Shown here: positions 11,901 through 24,189 of the stretch, piece after piece
Layout of the letters: each line of letters opens with the position of its first letter
Numbering within the stretch: position 1 is the stretch's first letter
From: Sisyra terminalis
Taxonomy: Eukaryota; Arthropoda; Insecta; Neuroptera; Sisyridae
Assembly (NCBI GenBank): GCA_958496175.1
Contig: OY292277.1
Coordinates: forward strand, 27,323,282 to 27,387,281
DNA length: 64,000 nucleotides
Direction: 5' to 3'
Notes under the pieces: model-generated
What the model saw: only the letters and a program-made list of their open reading frames with translations
Database searches by the model: none
What the model was told of the DNA's origin: nothing
Program-made: the position numbers and the translations under genes

Positions 11901-14514
11901 ATTTCGCTTTTCCTATCGGGCATTCACATAAATAGATCCCCTCCAATTTGCATTTGAATCGTTAAGTGGATTAACATTTACTAGTGTTTAGTATTATCTC
12001 GTTAATAATTAAGGGTTTGTAAGCCATTTTGAGTTCAATTGGAACCAAACAACTACAACAAGTCATCGATAAGTACCTTCTCTAAAACTTTCAAATTCTT
12101 ATCATAGTTACAAAAATGTTTTGATTTTTCAATTTTCATATTTCATAATAATTCAGGCTTCACGCATTGATATAGTTATAGATATAAATGTATAGAAGTG
12201 ACTGTTGTTGGTTACATCATGAATATGTATAAAGTCTAACTGAAAATTATCCCCTAAATAGATATATTACGGCCTTTCCCCGTTTCAATTCAAGAGTGAA
12301 TGTGTTAAACTATTACACGTGTTATGTTTAATTCTCTAATTTCTAGTTTAGTGTTATAATAATTATGATTATAGTCGTTGTAATTTGCATACTTGTACGT
12401 TATCATTAATAAATAATGCACTTTAATATCATGAAGGCATTATTGCAAAAGGGAAAGAAAATTTAATAATCAAGAAAAAGAATAATTTACTTTTAAATAA
12501 AACAAATAAAACATGAAAGTATACTGTTATAACAATTTGATCATTTTTTTTTTCGAAAACGAACTTAAACTTCATCATTGTGTCAGCAGGAATTCGCTTT
12601 TTTTTTAAATCAAGAGCTGAAATCTTAAGTAAGCTTTAATAATAAAGCGGGAATATATTCCTTTTTGTTTTTCTTGTATTCTGATTGGGTTAATATTTGA
12701 ACTTTTAAAAGCCCATACTTCATAAAATTATTAATTAAAATAAAATTAATTTTTGACCGTTTTTGTTAATTTTGAGGAACCTATCCAATGATACTTCACA
12801 TGATTATGAGCTGAAATGTTTTTCTTCTCTCAATGTTACATTTCAGAGAATGCTTTCCGTTATTTATTATTTTTACCATATTTTGAGGGTAATTAACGTT
12901 GGTGTGATTTTCAATACCAAATTTCATCAAAATTGGTTTAGCTGATCTTCAATTCAAAAAAACAATAGAGAAAGACAGAAAAAAAATTGGTGTAAATTTG
13001 GAATTAAGGCGTCATTAATACTTCTTTAGATGTGTTCTTGTACTATGCATAAAGAGCATTTTCCCATAACATCCGATCACTCGCGGTTATTTGGCTTTCC
13101 GTGAAATATGGTGACTAGCGATATTAAGACAAAAGAAAACCTCTACGTGCACAGATGAGCCACAGAAGATACTATACTGGGCAAAATATAAACAAGTCAT
13201 TTCCACTAATCTCTACCCAATGTTTAGCAATAAGTAATTTTAGAATATACGCGAACAATAATTTGAATTAAATTGCATTAAACTTGTTTTCATTATTGCA
13301 AAGCCATTTTACAAACCAACCACCCAAGATTTCTGGACATCAGGGTGTCGTGAGTCTGCAAACCCAGTTAGCTTTCCTTTAATCTTTTCTTCGGGATTTT
13401 CATCTTTCTAGAATGTCGGATAACAGCAGTATGTGAGTCTGCGTATTAGGTAGAACGTTTCATACTTCATTGGATGTTCTTCCAAGATATCGTGAGTTTT
13501 CAAACCCAGTTAGCCATCCGACTAGAAATCATTCCTGGTACTCATTCGTGACAAGAGAAAGAAATCCCCCCTTTTTGATCTAATCCAAACACGCTTACAA
13601 CAAGTTGGATTAAAAAATAGTATATATTAATAACAAAGTGGGTAATATAGGCATGGACCAAGAATTCGTTTACAAGTTTATTAGCTTTCCCTTAATTAAT
13701 GCCACTCTTTGGAACTTATATACTTAACGAACATTAAAACTCTATGGCATGACTGTATATTTTAAGTTTTGGCTAAATTTTCGGATAAAAATTTGGTTTA
13801 AAATTCTATTATTTAAAAAAAAACTATGTCTATTCTATTTTCTGTGTCTATTTTCTTAGGAACTCAAAACAACTGAGCTGATTTTGATGAGATTTTGTAT
13901 TTAAGTACTACTCATGGCTCCACATTCAATAGAATTTGTAATGTATATACAGTTACTTTTCTCTTCAAAATGAAAAAAATTGTAGTTAAAACGCATTAAA
14001 TCTTCTTAATTTATGATGAAATCATTATAATAAAATTGTACATCAATAACATGTTAAAAAATGGGAAAAAGCCTTTATGAAATTGATTGTTTCATTTGAA
14101 TCAACTTATGTTTCCATTTGATATCAACTATGAATCAATACTAGAATGGTTTGTATCAGGAATAAGAATCAGGATATCTAAAATTAGTAAGTTTTTTAGT
14201 CGATATACTTGACAGATAATTTTTGTGAAGTAATAATTTCTTTTAAGATTTTTGTTTTTAATTTCGACGTTTTTCTCTCACTTTAGAGCTTTTAAAGCTT
14301 TTTGTATTTAATATATTTAAAAAAAAAACATTTTCCACTTCAGACTCCAAATATAACAATGAATCCTTGAATAAATTTTACGATAAAATTTATAAAAAAA
14401 GCAATGTATTTACTTACAGGGATGAGTTGGTGTAAAAGGGTATTCCAATTGAGGCAGTCTTGGCTGATGTGCTGCAGACGCATGCAACGTTGGAGGACAA
14501 TGATAACAAAACAT
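5819..14514 (-). CDS. Drgx: Drgx homeobox gene, N-terminal part (three exons, 3' end outside window)
   Basis: The spliced reading frame is 14514-14418, 7669-7578 and 5920-5819, giving 97 residues without a stop. It begins MFCYHCPP, resembling the DRGX/Prrxl1 N-terminus. A Pro/Tyr/His-rich linker follows, then [15 protein letters not shown], the N-terminal arm and start of helix 1 of a paired-like homeodomain. Next comes [17 protein letters not shown], and the frame ends at ARVQ, homeodomain residue 46. Junction phases agree (1, then 0, then 0) and all visible sites are GT-AG. The family are nuclear DNA-binding transcription factors; vertebrate DRGX acts in sensory neuron development, and a similar neuronal role here is inferred. 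The recognition-helix exon (expected WFQNRRAKWRK) is not seen in 1-5818, so the gene is truncated by the window edge. Other paired-like genes (aristaless, Otp, Rx) fit less well because of the MFCYHCPP start and the [19 protein letters not shown] segment. Confidence 0.93.
6011..6180 (+). mobile_element. tRNA-derived SINE copy
   Basis: The copy starts CTACTGGTGGCAAAGTAGCC, contains the shared CGCTCCAAAACTAGTAGGTG segment and a decayed B box (GGGTTTAAATC), then the shared tail TTTACGAATTTTTATTGATCC...GGCGATGGTTAATAACA. It aligns with copies at 42.6, 47.3 and 58.0 kb. It sits in the Drgx intron, antisense to the gene. Confidence 0.8.
6930..7420 (+). pseudogene. RNase H and C-terminal remnant of an I/R1-type non-LTR retrotransposon
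   Basis: Frame 6999-7142 reads [18 protein letters not shown] then NELANAG..., the end of a retrotransposon RNase H domain (family pattern WxPxHxxIxxNExADELA, with the Asp here replaced by Asn). A following frame continues [14 protein letters not shown], and then segments resembling the region between RNase H and the terminal zinc-binding motif. Several stops and frameshifts show it is dead. The 149-codon open frame on the opposite strand (7156-6707) is its shadow. It lies in the intron between the second and third coding exons. Confidence 0.7.
7447..7533 (+). mobile_element. 3' fragment of the SINE family
   Basis: The segment reading TTTTTATTAACCCTACCATC through AAAGCGACAATAAATAAT aligns with the tail half of the SINE copies at 6.0, 24.7 and 47.3 kb. 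The tRNA-like head is missing. Confidence 0.6.
7578..7669 (-). CDS. Drgx: Drgx second coding exon (linker and homeodomain start)
   Basis: This 92-bp exon lies between an acceptor, T-tract plus AG at 7671-7670, and a donor, CAG|GTAAGAA after 7578. With the leftover T of the previous exon it encodes 31 residues: a [16 protein letters not shown] linker, then [15 protein letters not shown]. The last 12 residues are homeodomain positions 1-12, and Arg5 and Phe8 of the homeodomain are present. It ends in phase 0. The YSYHPAIHD linker is typical of insect Drgx proteins as I recall them. Confidence 0.93.
7799..7812. other. GC-rich perfect palindrome
   Basis: GGCACCGCGGTGCC is a perfect 14-bp palindrome in AT-rich intron sequence, about 130 bp upstream of the homeodomain-start exon. 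It could form a short hairpin or be a dimeric protein site; there is no direct evidence for either. Confidence 0.35.
9192..9210. repeat. TCTA tetranucleotide microsatellite
   Basis: A run of CTAT/TCTA repeats of nearly five units in the Drgx intron. Confidence 0.8.
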
Positions 14515-14538
14515 GCCGCGGTTGTGGGTACCGCCAAT
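14418..14538 (-). CDS. Drgx: Drgx first coding exon
   Basis: The acceptor is a T-rich tract ending TTTTAG at 14540-14539, and the donor is CCT|GTAAGTA after 14418. The exon opens with 24 in-frame bases without a stop, then ATG at 14514-14512. That ATG starts 32 codons ([13 protein letters not shown]..., ending THP) plus one base that completes a Tyr codon with the next exon. I chose this ATG because MF-x-x-HCPP is the conserved DRGX start. If the upstream exon ending at 33389 is used, an in-frame TGA (33442-33440) occurs before it with no intervening ATG. The exon is visibly less AT-rich than its surroundings. Confidence 0.9.
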
Positions 14539-16639
14539 CTAAAACAAAAAAAATCACACATGAATTATAGTTAAATTTACACACTATCACAAAATAAATA
14601 ACAGTCCTCTATATGCAATGACACTTCTTTCTACTCGTAATTCATAGGGGTTCGTTTCGTATGGGTTAAGTTTCAGTGGTAAAATCTTCGGGAAAACGAG
14701 CGAAATTATCAACCGAATTTATTCCATCAATCAATATTTTAAAATTCTATTTGAACAGTTTGAAACTATCAGTTTATCGTGTTTGCGTCATTGAAAAAAG
14801 CGTCGAGTCCTCTTTGATTTTGCACCCCTTCTCTATATAGTCCCCCGGAGCTTTTTTCTATTAGCCTCTCTTTCATTTGGTTTCAATGTATGAGTGTATG
14901 TTGCACATATGTATGTAATTTATATAATATGTACAACATACTCGTAAATACATGGCTGAAGAGAGTATGAAGTACACAGATATATCACATGTCGCTGTCA
15001 ATTAAAATCAAATGTAATTCAATCAACGCTCAGCTACAACATTGAAAGGGTTAAATTCATATCAATTAAACATCACATACATATTATAAAGATATATAAT
15101 TTCAAATGAATAAATAACAAATTCCTGATATCTATGTAGAAATTACGTTATTGCATATATCTATATTATATTAAATATAATATTTAAATATATATATAAG
15201 CGAGACAAACAGACTTGTCACACAGCCTATTCCAAGACAGATAAGGGTTAAATTAATCAATTCAATCATGTTATTCTGAGTTATCAATTTTGGGATCTCT
15301 TCTCTTCTATGCTTATCACAGAACACATCAATGAATGTTATAAGGGATTGTTAAAAAGGAAATTTTTTTATTGAATTAGGCAATTTGAAGTTTTATTTAT
15401 TATACCAAATGAGTAATATGATAGAGTAATAAGTAATGAGAAGCGGGTTGAAAAAAAGATGTCAACAGATTAGATGAAATGTTTTACATTAATTCAATAA
15501 CTTTAAATTAATGGACAAATTGAGTTATTTTTCACTGAGAATGAAAACATTTACTTTTATGAAATACTTTCTATAAAATTTAAATATTTTTTATCTTTAG
15601 TTGGTTTCAATTTAAGACATGTAACGATGTATATAACAGTGCTACAGGGGTTTTGAAGGGTAAATAAACATATTTTCTTTTTTGGATAAAAAATGTATGT
15701 CTTCCATACATTTTGACATTACTAGTTTGGAAAAGTCACCTATTTGAACCCATTTCTCGGGTACTCTTTGGAAGTAAGTATTGGGGTAGGAATGACAACA
15801 ATCATTAAAATTAAAAATAAAACATTTTTAGTGCGCAAATGAGTCCAACGTAAGTTGATCCGAAAATAAAATTTTTAATTTTTATTAAGAACTAGTTCAT
15901 GCCCGCAACTTCGTTAATGTAACATAGATGTTGGTTATAGGTACTTTCTTCTTAGATTAGCTGTTTGTCGTGGTATATGAAAGTTTCATTTTTTATATTC
16001 CTTTTATGAAAAAGATATTCATATTTAAAAACAATATTTATTGTCTTTAAGAAGACACATCCTATAAACTGTTACTTTAAATAAAAAATCACTGGTAATG
16101 TTCAATTCATTTTTAAAAAATATTCGATGAAATTTCACAGGACTTGGTAAATTGATTTTTTTATTTTTTAATGCGTATGATATATAGCAAACTGAACTTA
16201 TAAATGAAAACAAAATGTAAATCGAAATAAATTATGAGCTTCTTTGTTTTGATTATCATGACTAAAAAGCAATTTGATTTCGCACATTTGGACAATGTAC
16301 ATTCAATATTGTTCGAAATAGGTGAAAAGCCTGGAAATAAATTCGAATATTTTATTTATTTTCAATAACCATAATTGATTTTCAAACTGTTCCAAATACC
16401 GAAGAAAAGTTAACATTGAAGATTTTATATTTTAATTGATAATGAAATATATTTAAAAAAATTGCTCCCTTAATGCTTTTCAGTAGAATACATAATTGCT
16501 CCAGGTCTACAATCTATCCGATTGATATACCTGTTATAGTAGGTTTACAAAATTAGATTTTAATAAGTTTGATTGTTGAAAAACAAATAATGTTTAAATG
16601 ATTTAAACTACATTTTCTTTGTGTTTTAGTACATTTGCC

Positions 16640-16870
16640 ATAGGAATACGTCTATGGAGTTTTGAAGTTTAGTATTGTGACGTCATTTTGATGTTGGGCC
16701 AATTGGAGCTCGGCTTAGGTATAAAGAATTTAGCATTTTTTTTGCATTTTTAAATGGCTATTTCTTAATCTTGATCAAGGAAAGTTAAAAAATATTAGGT
16801 ACATTATGTTTTGATTTGATTAGAACGTTTTAAATTATTTTGTAGATTATGTGTCTAATAGTTGTGTAAT
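16640..16870 (+). mobile_element. Fragment of the hammerhead-associated retroelement family
   Basis: ATTGTGACGTCATTTTGATG followed by TTGGAGCTCGGCTTAGG and a T-rich segment aligns over about 200 bp with 62072-62290, and its start with the minus strand near 19330. It preserves ATTGTGAC (16674-16681) uninterrupted, the site where a hAT element is inserted in the 61.6-kb copy. The hammerhead-like 3' part is not seen here. Confidence 0.6.
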
Positions 16871-19008
16871 AGTGTTTGATCCTAGTGTAAGTTTGTACGT
16901 AAAATTTAATCATAAGTATTTTTAACCGGATGAAAGGTATACGAAAAATAATATACTGTTATTTGAATTTACTTTTTTCTTAAGATAACTAATTTTAATA
17001 ATTCTAAGGGAATTATAAAAACTTTCTATAATGACTCGTTTATTTTATTTCCTTTTTTGTTTGCAATGTTTAAGCTTCTTAAATGATAATTGTTTGACTA
17101 CTAAATTTTGAATTTCATTTTTCAAGTTTGAGATGAATGCTTTTTTGTTGAAGATTTCAAATCTTTGCTGCTTATAATTTTATTTAATTATTTGAACTTT
17201 ACACACTCCCATTGAATGATTAACGCTCATAATTCAAAATCTCGAACACCTAAGTGAAAAAAATAAATACTAGATCCATATCAGTATTGAAATAAACGGA
17301 TATATCTAAAAAGGTCATTTAAAGCCCGTGAAACCTCTTCTCCTACGGAAATGAATCTCTTATCACCTACGATCACTTTCATGTCTTTCCTCTCCAATCT
17401 CTTCAAAACCAAGTTTGAAAAGCTTTATTATTTCATAAACATCCCTGCTTCGTATGCATCCATACTCCCACATCTTTGTAGTTTGTTCAACAAAAGAAAC
17501 CAATGGGGTGATTATCAAACAAAAGACGGTTAATTTAATAAAAATTTAAAATAAATTGAGAATAATAGAATAAAAAAAAACAAGCGTCTAAAATTATTTG
17601 AAAAAAAATAAAAATAAAAAACTTCCCTCATAACGAGCCATATTTTAATTACTAGTAAGCCACTAAATTAGTTCATCATTGATTATGATTAGTTATAATT
17701 TTCATGAAATCTCCCCATCTTTAATGGCCCATATTTAAGCAGTAATTAAAAAATAGGGATCCTAACGGGTTAATTAGTTTAAATTTTCAAATAACATCAA
17801 ATAATTTAGGTTTTTTTTTGAAATTCCGATGATAAATGTTATGAATTAAAAGTTATGGATAAGGATGGTAATATTAAATGGAATAAATAATTGTCTCGTG
17901 TTCTATATTAATGTTAATTAAATGGGAGTCTCAACGCAGTGGTTCTCAATATGTTTTTGATTTTGGGATTGTGTCGTTGTTGATATGTGTTTTCAAAGAG
18001 GATTTCAAAGAATTTGTTATGGAAATGTGTTCCAATGATGAAGCAAAGGCAAATTTTTTGAGTGACTCTGGTTACATGAGGCTGAATTGAAATTGTCGCG
18101 CGCTTGTAACAATAAAATTATTAAGTGTAATCTAATTGGATGGAATGAGACGATGACAGTCACAAATAATAATTGAAACAATATGAAAAATAATAAATAT
18201 CAAGAAGTCTGAGCATTATTAAAAAAAGTACTAACATCATATTAACATAATATTGTCATTATGAAATTTATTAATACTAATTTTCGATTTAATTAAAGGG
18301 CGAGGTCTTTGTGCAGATGAGTCCATATAAGAGAGAGAGTGAGAGGTATTTGGATAATTGAATCGCATTCATACAAATTTGTATTTGGTTGTTCACATTT
18401 TCAATTAAATTTTGGATTTTTTTTTTGAGAGGAATTAATTAGGTTGTGAGATTCGATTGAAATGTAATTAGAGGCTCTTTTTTGTAGGGTTTTTATTTGT
18501 TTAATTACAGGGAAGAGGCAAAGTTAATTTGGCCGTTGGTTTGTTCACTCGTTCGTTCTGTTATGATGAGTTTTTGTTACAATTAGATAATTAAATCAGT
18601 GTGGAATGGTAATTGATCGGAATTTACGGACCGTTATCGAAATGATTCAATCAATTGATTTCATCGCGTCGCGTCAACTCGGTGCGAGCTTTCGGGACTT
18701 GGTCCCTAATTTTATTCGGATAGGAGCGAGTACCGCGGCAAAATTGGAACGTTTAGAACCATTGTTCGCAAACAAAACGCAAAACAATAAAATTTTGGAA
18801 TTCTTATATTTGGCTTCCCCAATTATGTCATGGTTTCTTATTAACAATAAACCTAAAATAATTTTGAATGTTTTAAAAGTATTCTTAGGTAATATCAAGA
18901 AATAATGTAAATGCTAACTTTTAATATTTCTTGCTAAAATTAAAGAAAAATTCATTTAAAAATGTAAAAAAATATCAATAAATTGGTTGTGTCCATATTT
19001 TAAATATT

Positions 19009-19705
19009 TTTTTTTTTTTAGTAGGATAGTGGACAAGAAAGGATGTAGATCCATGTACTAATTATTAATTTTGCGACATGTTTCGGTCTTTTATTAGACC
19101 TTCATCAGGCTTCTAAAATCATACAAACACATGTACAGAATCCTTCAAACATTACTAATTGTTAAATTACCTTAATATGAAGAACACAATATACATCCCA
19201 ATAACATCGAGAAAAAAATTCTTCTTTATCGTACACATACATCACAAAATTTTTTTATTTAATAAATTTCAAAAAAAATTATTGAAAACAAAATGCTTAA
19301 AACGAGTTCCTATTGACTCGGCACTAAATGACCTCATAATACGAAAATTCAAAATTCTAAAAACATGTTGTTATGACAAATGTACTTCAATACAAAAGAG
19401 ATGGTTGTCTAAATCGTTTCAACATTATGTTAATGTTTTAAACCAATTACACAACTTTTATTCCTAAGGGAACAAAGTGATAGTAATTTGTAGGGTATAA
19501 AATATTTTTCATGACGAAAAATTCTAAAAAAAAGTCTAAAATTGTTTAAATTATTACTGTTTCTATGGTAACCGCTCAATGATCTAATTGTACCTTTATT
19601 TCAATGCACGTACTGTTACGTCACAGAAGACCCATAAGCACACTTATCGTTTTCGAACTGTCATTTGTTCATTAAAATTAAAATTTTTATTTCTGCCGTA
19701 ATACA
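19009..19705 (-). mobile_element. Poly(A)-tailed retroelement copy, possibly Penelope-like
   Basis: Read on the minus strand, the segment from 19700 to 19541 (containing GGTTACCATAGAAACAGTAA) aligns closely with 61380-61550. Downstream, TGCCGAGTC...GGAACTCGTTTTAAGC aligns with 62090-62115 and 16690-16710. It ends with a hammerhead-like core (19108-19075), then CCACTATCCTACT and a poly(A) run (poly-T at 19008-19020 on the plus strand). A poly(A) tail indicates retroposition. Hammerhead motifs near the ends are established for Penelope-like elements; assignment to that class is inferred, because no reverse transcriptase is visible here. Confidence 0.6.
19067..19120 (-). ncRNA. Hammerhead-ribozyme-like motif
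   Basis: On the minus strand the order is CTGATGA (19108-19102), one A, GGTC-TAATAAAA-GACC as stem II (19100-19085), GAAA (19084-19081), then CATGTC ending at 19075. GTC is a permitted cleavage triplet. Flanks can form stem I: GC next to the core pairs with GC after the triplet, and GATTTT (19120-19115) pairs with AAAATT (19072-19067) across an internal loop. Stem III would be only CA/TG with no loop, as in minimal Penelope-type hammerheads, which may act as dimers. The extra A before stem II departs from the consensus, so activity is uncertain. Confidence 0.45.
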
Positions 19706-20810
19706 ATTTTTTTTATAACTGAAAATCTGTTTTTCCTTATTTTTTTGATTAAAAAATATACATTTAGTCTAATAAAATCTCAAAAAAATCAAAACTCACA
19801 TATTTCAAAATTATTACTGTATTTTTTGTTTCACCTAGATACGATTATAGAAGAACACATAGTCATCAGTACAGGTGCTAAGGGTGCCGAGGTTAAAAAT
19901 TTTTCTTTTTCAAAAAGATTCTATTGTTTTTTAGGCATAAAAAAATGAAAAGGTTGCGCATTACTTTTTTTTAGAAACTTGTTTTGCTTACTAAGATCGA
20001 TTTTTTTTATTTGCTTTATCATGAATTTAGTTTGGGATCAATTTCTTCATAAGAAAACAAGATTATAAAAAAAAATAAGCAGTTGGCCTAATATGAGCCA
20101 TGCAAAACTTCTACTAAAATTTTTTGAAGAGAATAGCACATTCAACAAAATAGCCCTCTACTATTTATTTTTTTAAAGTTTTGTAAGACTTAAGTCAAAG
20201 TTATAATGAAAGCTAAGTATGTATACATGAACATTAACTTTTACACTTAAAAATTCTAAAATTCTTTAAACCGGATGCGTTATCCACTTGGAAAAATACG
20301 ATACTTAAAATATCAAATTTCTTAAAGTGAAAAATCATATAAAATTATAGTCCATAATTATAAAATATTATCGGGATCATTGAATTATTAGAAATCTACT
20401 TTAATCTTTAGATAGTCATGGTAATCTTGTATCAATTGTATGGACAGTACCAGAAAAAAGTACTAAAATTAAGTGCCGTTCTTGTACTGCTGCTATTTTC
20501 GCTGAAGTTCAAAGATTCTTTACAATTGTAGTTTTATACCACAAACATTTATTTTTTCCCATACCGTTACATAAGTATACCTACAGCAAAAAGTATCAAG
20601 TCAAAGAAAAAACATAAATTCTTCACTGTTGCAAAATTGATCGGTCCTGGATTTGTTTCAAAGTTGTACAAAAGACATTTATTGATTAGAGTGACTTTTT
20701 AACTCATAAAAAATTGAAAATACCATAAATTAACCATTCTGAGGCTTATTTGTAATGGTTAGAAAAATGATCGAAGAAATTTCGTATTTTAAGCCCGTCA
20801 AGTTTCCCAC

Positions 20811-20833
20811 GGTAGCGACACAAAGTCGCTACC
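20811..20833. other. Perfect 9-bp hairpin
   Basis: GGTAGCGAC, loop ACAAA, GTCGCTACC. It is GC-richer than its surroundings and isolated in intron sequence; no terminator or RNA gene context is visible. Confidence 0.4.
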
Positions 20834-21079
20834 TAAAACATTTTCAATATTTATTCAAGTATATTACATGTTCATTAATCTAATTTGAAAATTCTGAGCT
20901 CTTAACTCGTACCAACGAAGAACGATAAAAATTTTAAACAATTAAGGGAGGAAATAGTTTCAAGTTGATTCCAGAAATGATTCCAGATAGTCAAATAGCT
21001 GTCAAATATTCTCCTTCTTGATCGGATGATGGTCGACCAACCAAAAACTTATAAGTTCCCAAGAATTATCAATAGCCAA

Positions 21080-21223
21080 AACTTTATTTTGCAACAAGGT
21101 AATACAGGACTAATGGCGAGTGGTATTACCTTATCCTCCGTATCATCTAAAATTATTCCATTGGATTTCTATTTATTTCAATCGCTAAATTATTTTCTAA
21201 GTGATAAAAAGGTGAAAAATTAA
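21080..21223 (+). pseudogene. Mariner transposase C-terminal fragment
   Basis: The frame ends PLDFYLFQSLNYFLSDKKV, matching the mariner segment around the third catalytic Asp (APSDYHLFRSLQNF-like). Upstream, LQQGNTGLMAS is reminiscent of HQDNARPHTS, with the catalytic Asp gone and the spacer shortened by deletion. This is a dead internal fragment without visible terminal repeats. Confidence 0.6.
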
Positions 21224-22159
21224 ATGCTCCGAATATAATATTCAGATATTTTACATAATAATTTATTTTTACTTATTAGGTTTTAATATTTACACATTAG
21301 ATGTCAAAAAATGGATGATATTTAGGGAGATTATGTCACTGATTTAAATTAAAACTTATAAAATTTTGGGTTTTAATTTTTTGTTAAAAAAACAACAGTA
21401 CTATCCGGACCCCTTACTTTGTTCTTTCATTTGGCTCTACAAATAGCTCTTAACTCCAGAAAGACTCCCGACCCCTACAATAAGGGTTTATTTTTATTCT
21501 TAAAATAAGGATCCTTAAAATTGAAATAAACAAAAAAGAAAAATAGCGATTAAAGAATGTATTAAACCTGACCTTTTCTCTTAATTTAAGATATATCTTT
21601 CATGTGAATTTACCGAAACTAAGTTCTTCATGTTAGTCTTAGATTAGTCGCTTAGTCGTGTTTTTTAGTAAATCGATGAAATAATCTTACGGGTGGGAAT
21701 GGAAGACTAACTTAGAACTAAAAGTATATATCTTAAAATGTGATTTTAAGTTTATGTATATATTTTTTTCTATTTCTTTATACTTAGATTAATTTTTTTT
21801 GGTAACTAAAATAATATCGACGCAATTTCAAAAAACTTAGTCCTAAAAACTATTCTATTTTGAAGGGAAGGATATGAAGAATCCTTATTTTCCAAATCTC
21901 CTGCAAAATAAATGGAAAAAAACTCAAAATCGATAATAAAAGTAATAATCAGTAGTACCGTATCACTATATACATCAGCAAGTTTGGGTTCTTTCTCATA
22001 TATTAGCAAATAAATTGTTAATTTCCTTATTTCTTTACCTAAGTGTGGTTCATAAAACTTTTAATACAGATATAACAAAGTTACTAAATACACAACTGTA
22101 AAGAATACTTTTTCAAAAACTATTAAGATAAATAATGTACCTACCTATTAAAATCTAAC

Positions 22160-23160
22160 TCAGGGTTGGCTATTTTTTGAGAAGTGTGAAGTGTTTTCAT
22201 TTCCGTAGCAAAAAAATTCGTTTTAATTCAATCGAGTTGCCAAGTTGATTAAGGCGAAATGATAATATAATAGGAGGATAATGATATGAGTGCATTTATC
22301 CGTATGATCCAATTGAAAGAGCATAAATCGAGGGCCCACAACGAACAGTTAAGAGGACTCAGATCAGTTGTTGGGGGCGATCTAATTTGATCATTGAAGG
22401 CCCCACTCTCATTAGAGCGATAATTTCAATAAAATAATTCAACAATATCACATTAATTTCAATAATAGCATTAACATAATTACCGTTTGTAGATTTTCAT
22501 AATTTGTCTTCTTTTTTTAAAAAAAAATAAAACTATCATTTGAGTAGTTTATACTGTGCTGTTGCTCGCTCGATCGGTCATAAAATTAATTAAATGATTA
22601 ATTAATTATTTAAATGTTCGCGCGGCGCGGTTCTTCACAACACTATTATCTAATGATTCGGCTTTATTTTGTAAACTGGGTCATTGACACACCCCATATA
22701 TTACAGAAGCTAAATGCACTTTGAAAACAATGGGTAGACAAGTGAACAGACATTAGGAAGAGGGGGAGTTGTCACAAAAGCTGGTAATGGACAGGTCAGG
22801 TTACATTGTGCGTGTGCAATTGATTGGGATGTTGTGAACGCTATGGAAATGCTGGCTGGTATGTTAGGAAAGATCTGGGATCTACTATGGATATCAAATG
22901 AACCCAGATCTCGAGTAGTGCCTACATGGCTACATATTATATGTGATAATGTGATACACCCAGCCTTACGAACATATGACTAAGAGAAATTTGCTCTATC
23001 TATCTATAGTCTGTTGGTCTCGTCGTTATGTTTCATATTCATATGTGAAATTCATAACGAGCTACATCCTTTTCTCTTCGACCGGTTCAATCATAATGGG
23101 TGAGATGTGCAACGGATCTATTCATAATAGTAATTATATTGGGGTAAACCAACATTTGCG
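22160..23160. promoter_or_regulatory. Complex intronic island, candidate enhancer
   Basis: The stretch lacks recognisable repeats and is less monotonous than its surroundings. It contains a dense homeodomain-type cluster at 22585-22616 (AATTAATTAAATGATTAATT) directly followed by a CG-rich word, GTTCGCGCGGCGCGG (22617-22631). Candidate status rests on composition only. Confidence 0.25.
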
Positions 23161-24189
23161 TAAATAAGAAAAAAATAGTTGAAGATTATTTCATTTCTCA
23201 ATCTAACAATACTAAACAAAATATACTTTGATTTTCATAAGTTTAAATTAATGCTACAGAAAAACTATCCCAACAAGTGTTCTATTATTTCTAGTACACC
23301 ATAAGAACGAATTTTCCCGGATCACCCATTTTATTTTTTTCAAATATACAGAATTAGTGTATTTAATGTAAATCTTCGCAATCCGTTTCAATATGAAACC
23401 CTTTATAAAAACACCAAGAAATGTAATAGAGTAATCAATTAGTTCAAGAAAAAAGAAAATAATTAAAAGAAACAGTAACAGCATAACTAAGTGCAAATTT
23501 AACTGGCACAGTATGGCTAAACCCAAACTTTTATAGGGAGTTTGTCCATAAGACCTGTTTCTCATTTATACGTGAGCTATTCGATGTCTATAGAAAAAGT
23601 ATTATCAACAACTCATTTAAATAGCATAAACACATACGTAAGTACAAAGCTGTCAAAAAATGTATCTTAGTTACTTTATAGTACTTAACCACTTGACAGT
23701 GTTGCTTTGCAAGATAGTAATTTGCGCGAGTATTTAACGTCCTTGGTAAAAACATGATAACTAAAAACATCCTACTAAATCCTACTAAAAACATGATAAT
23801 CTATAAGTGAAATATACATATTTAGGTTCATATATAATTCAGTAATGTGAAAATCTGGCAACATTACATTTTCTATTTTGTTTTAAATTTATTTCGCTAT
23901 TTTTTCTTAATTCAGTTCTAATAATTTAACTTTCTCTTTTGCTGCTAAATTTTATTTTTGATTCGACTTATTCGCAAATTAAATTTTAATAACAAATTTA
24001 AAATGCAACGTTGCCAAATATTAATGTCTCTATAATACTCATGAACCTAAATATTTATTATATAAAATTATATAAACGAAACTTTTAAACTTTATTTAGT
24101 CTTAAACGTGCCAACTAATTTGACTAGAAAAGGATTAATACTATCAAATAATAATAATAATATAAAATTACTCTTAAACAAATAAAAAA

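Larger units (their letters stand above)
7670..14417. other. Drgx intron between first and second coding exons
   Basis: About 6.7 kb with no further exon recognised. It contains a 14-bp palindrome at 7799-7812, a TCTA microsatellite at 9192-9210, and a relatively complex, probably single-copy stretch at about 9100-11900 with many TAAT cores that could be regulatory. A short fragment near 12905-12945 (ATTTCATCAAAATTGGTTTA) resembles the 3' end of RTE-type elements. Open frames at 7915-8121, 8347-8541 and 12763-12945 have no recognisable product. Confidence 0.5.

Noticed and set aside
17938..17970. CAGTGGTTCTCAAT, resembling a hAT terminus
   Set aside because: No matching opposite end or target duplication found nearby. 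A similar decayed end at about 54134-54152 (reverse complement CAGTAGTTCCTCAAC) likewise lacks a clear partner.
18606..18905. Ninety-nine codon frame with CG-rich start
   Set aside because: No domain recognised, a comparable frame exists on the opposite strand, and it has no splice or promoter context. The CG-rich part may be regulatory instead.
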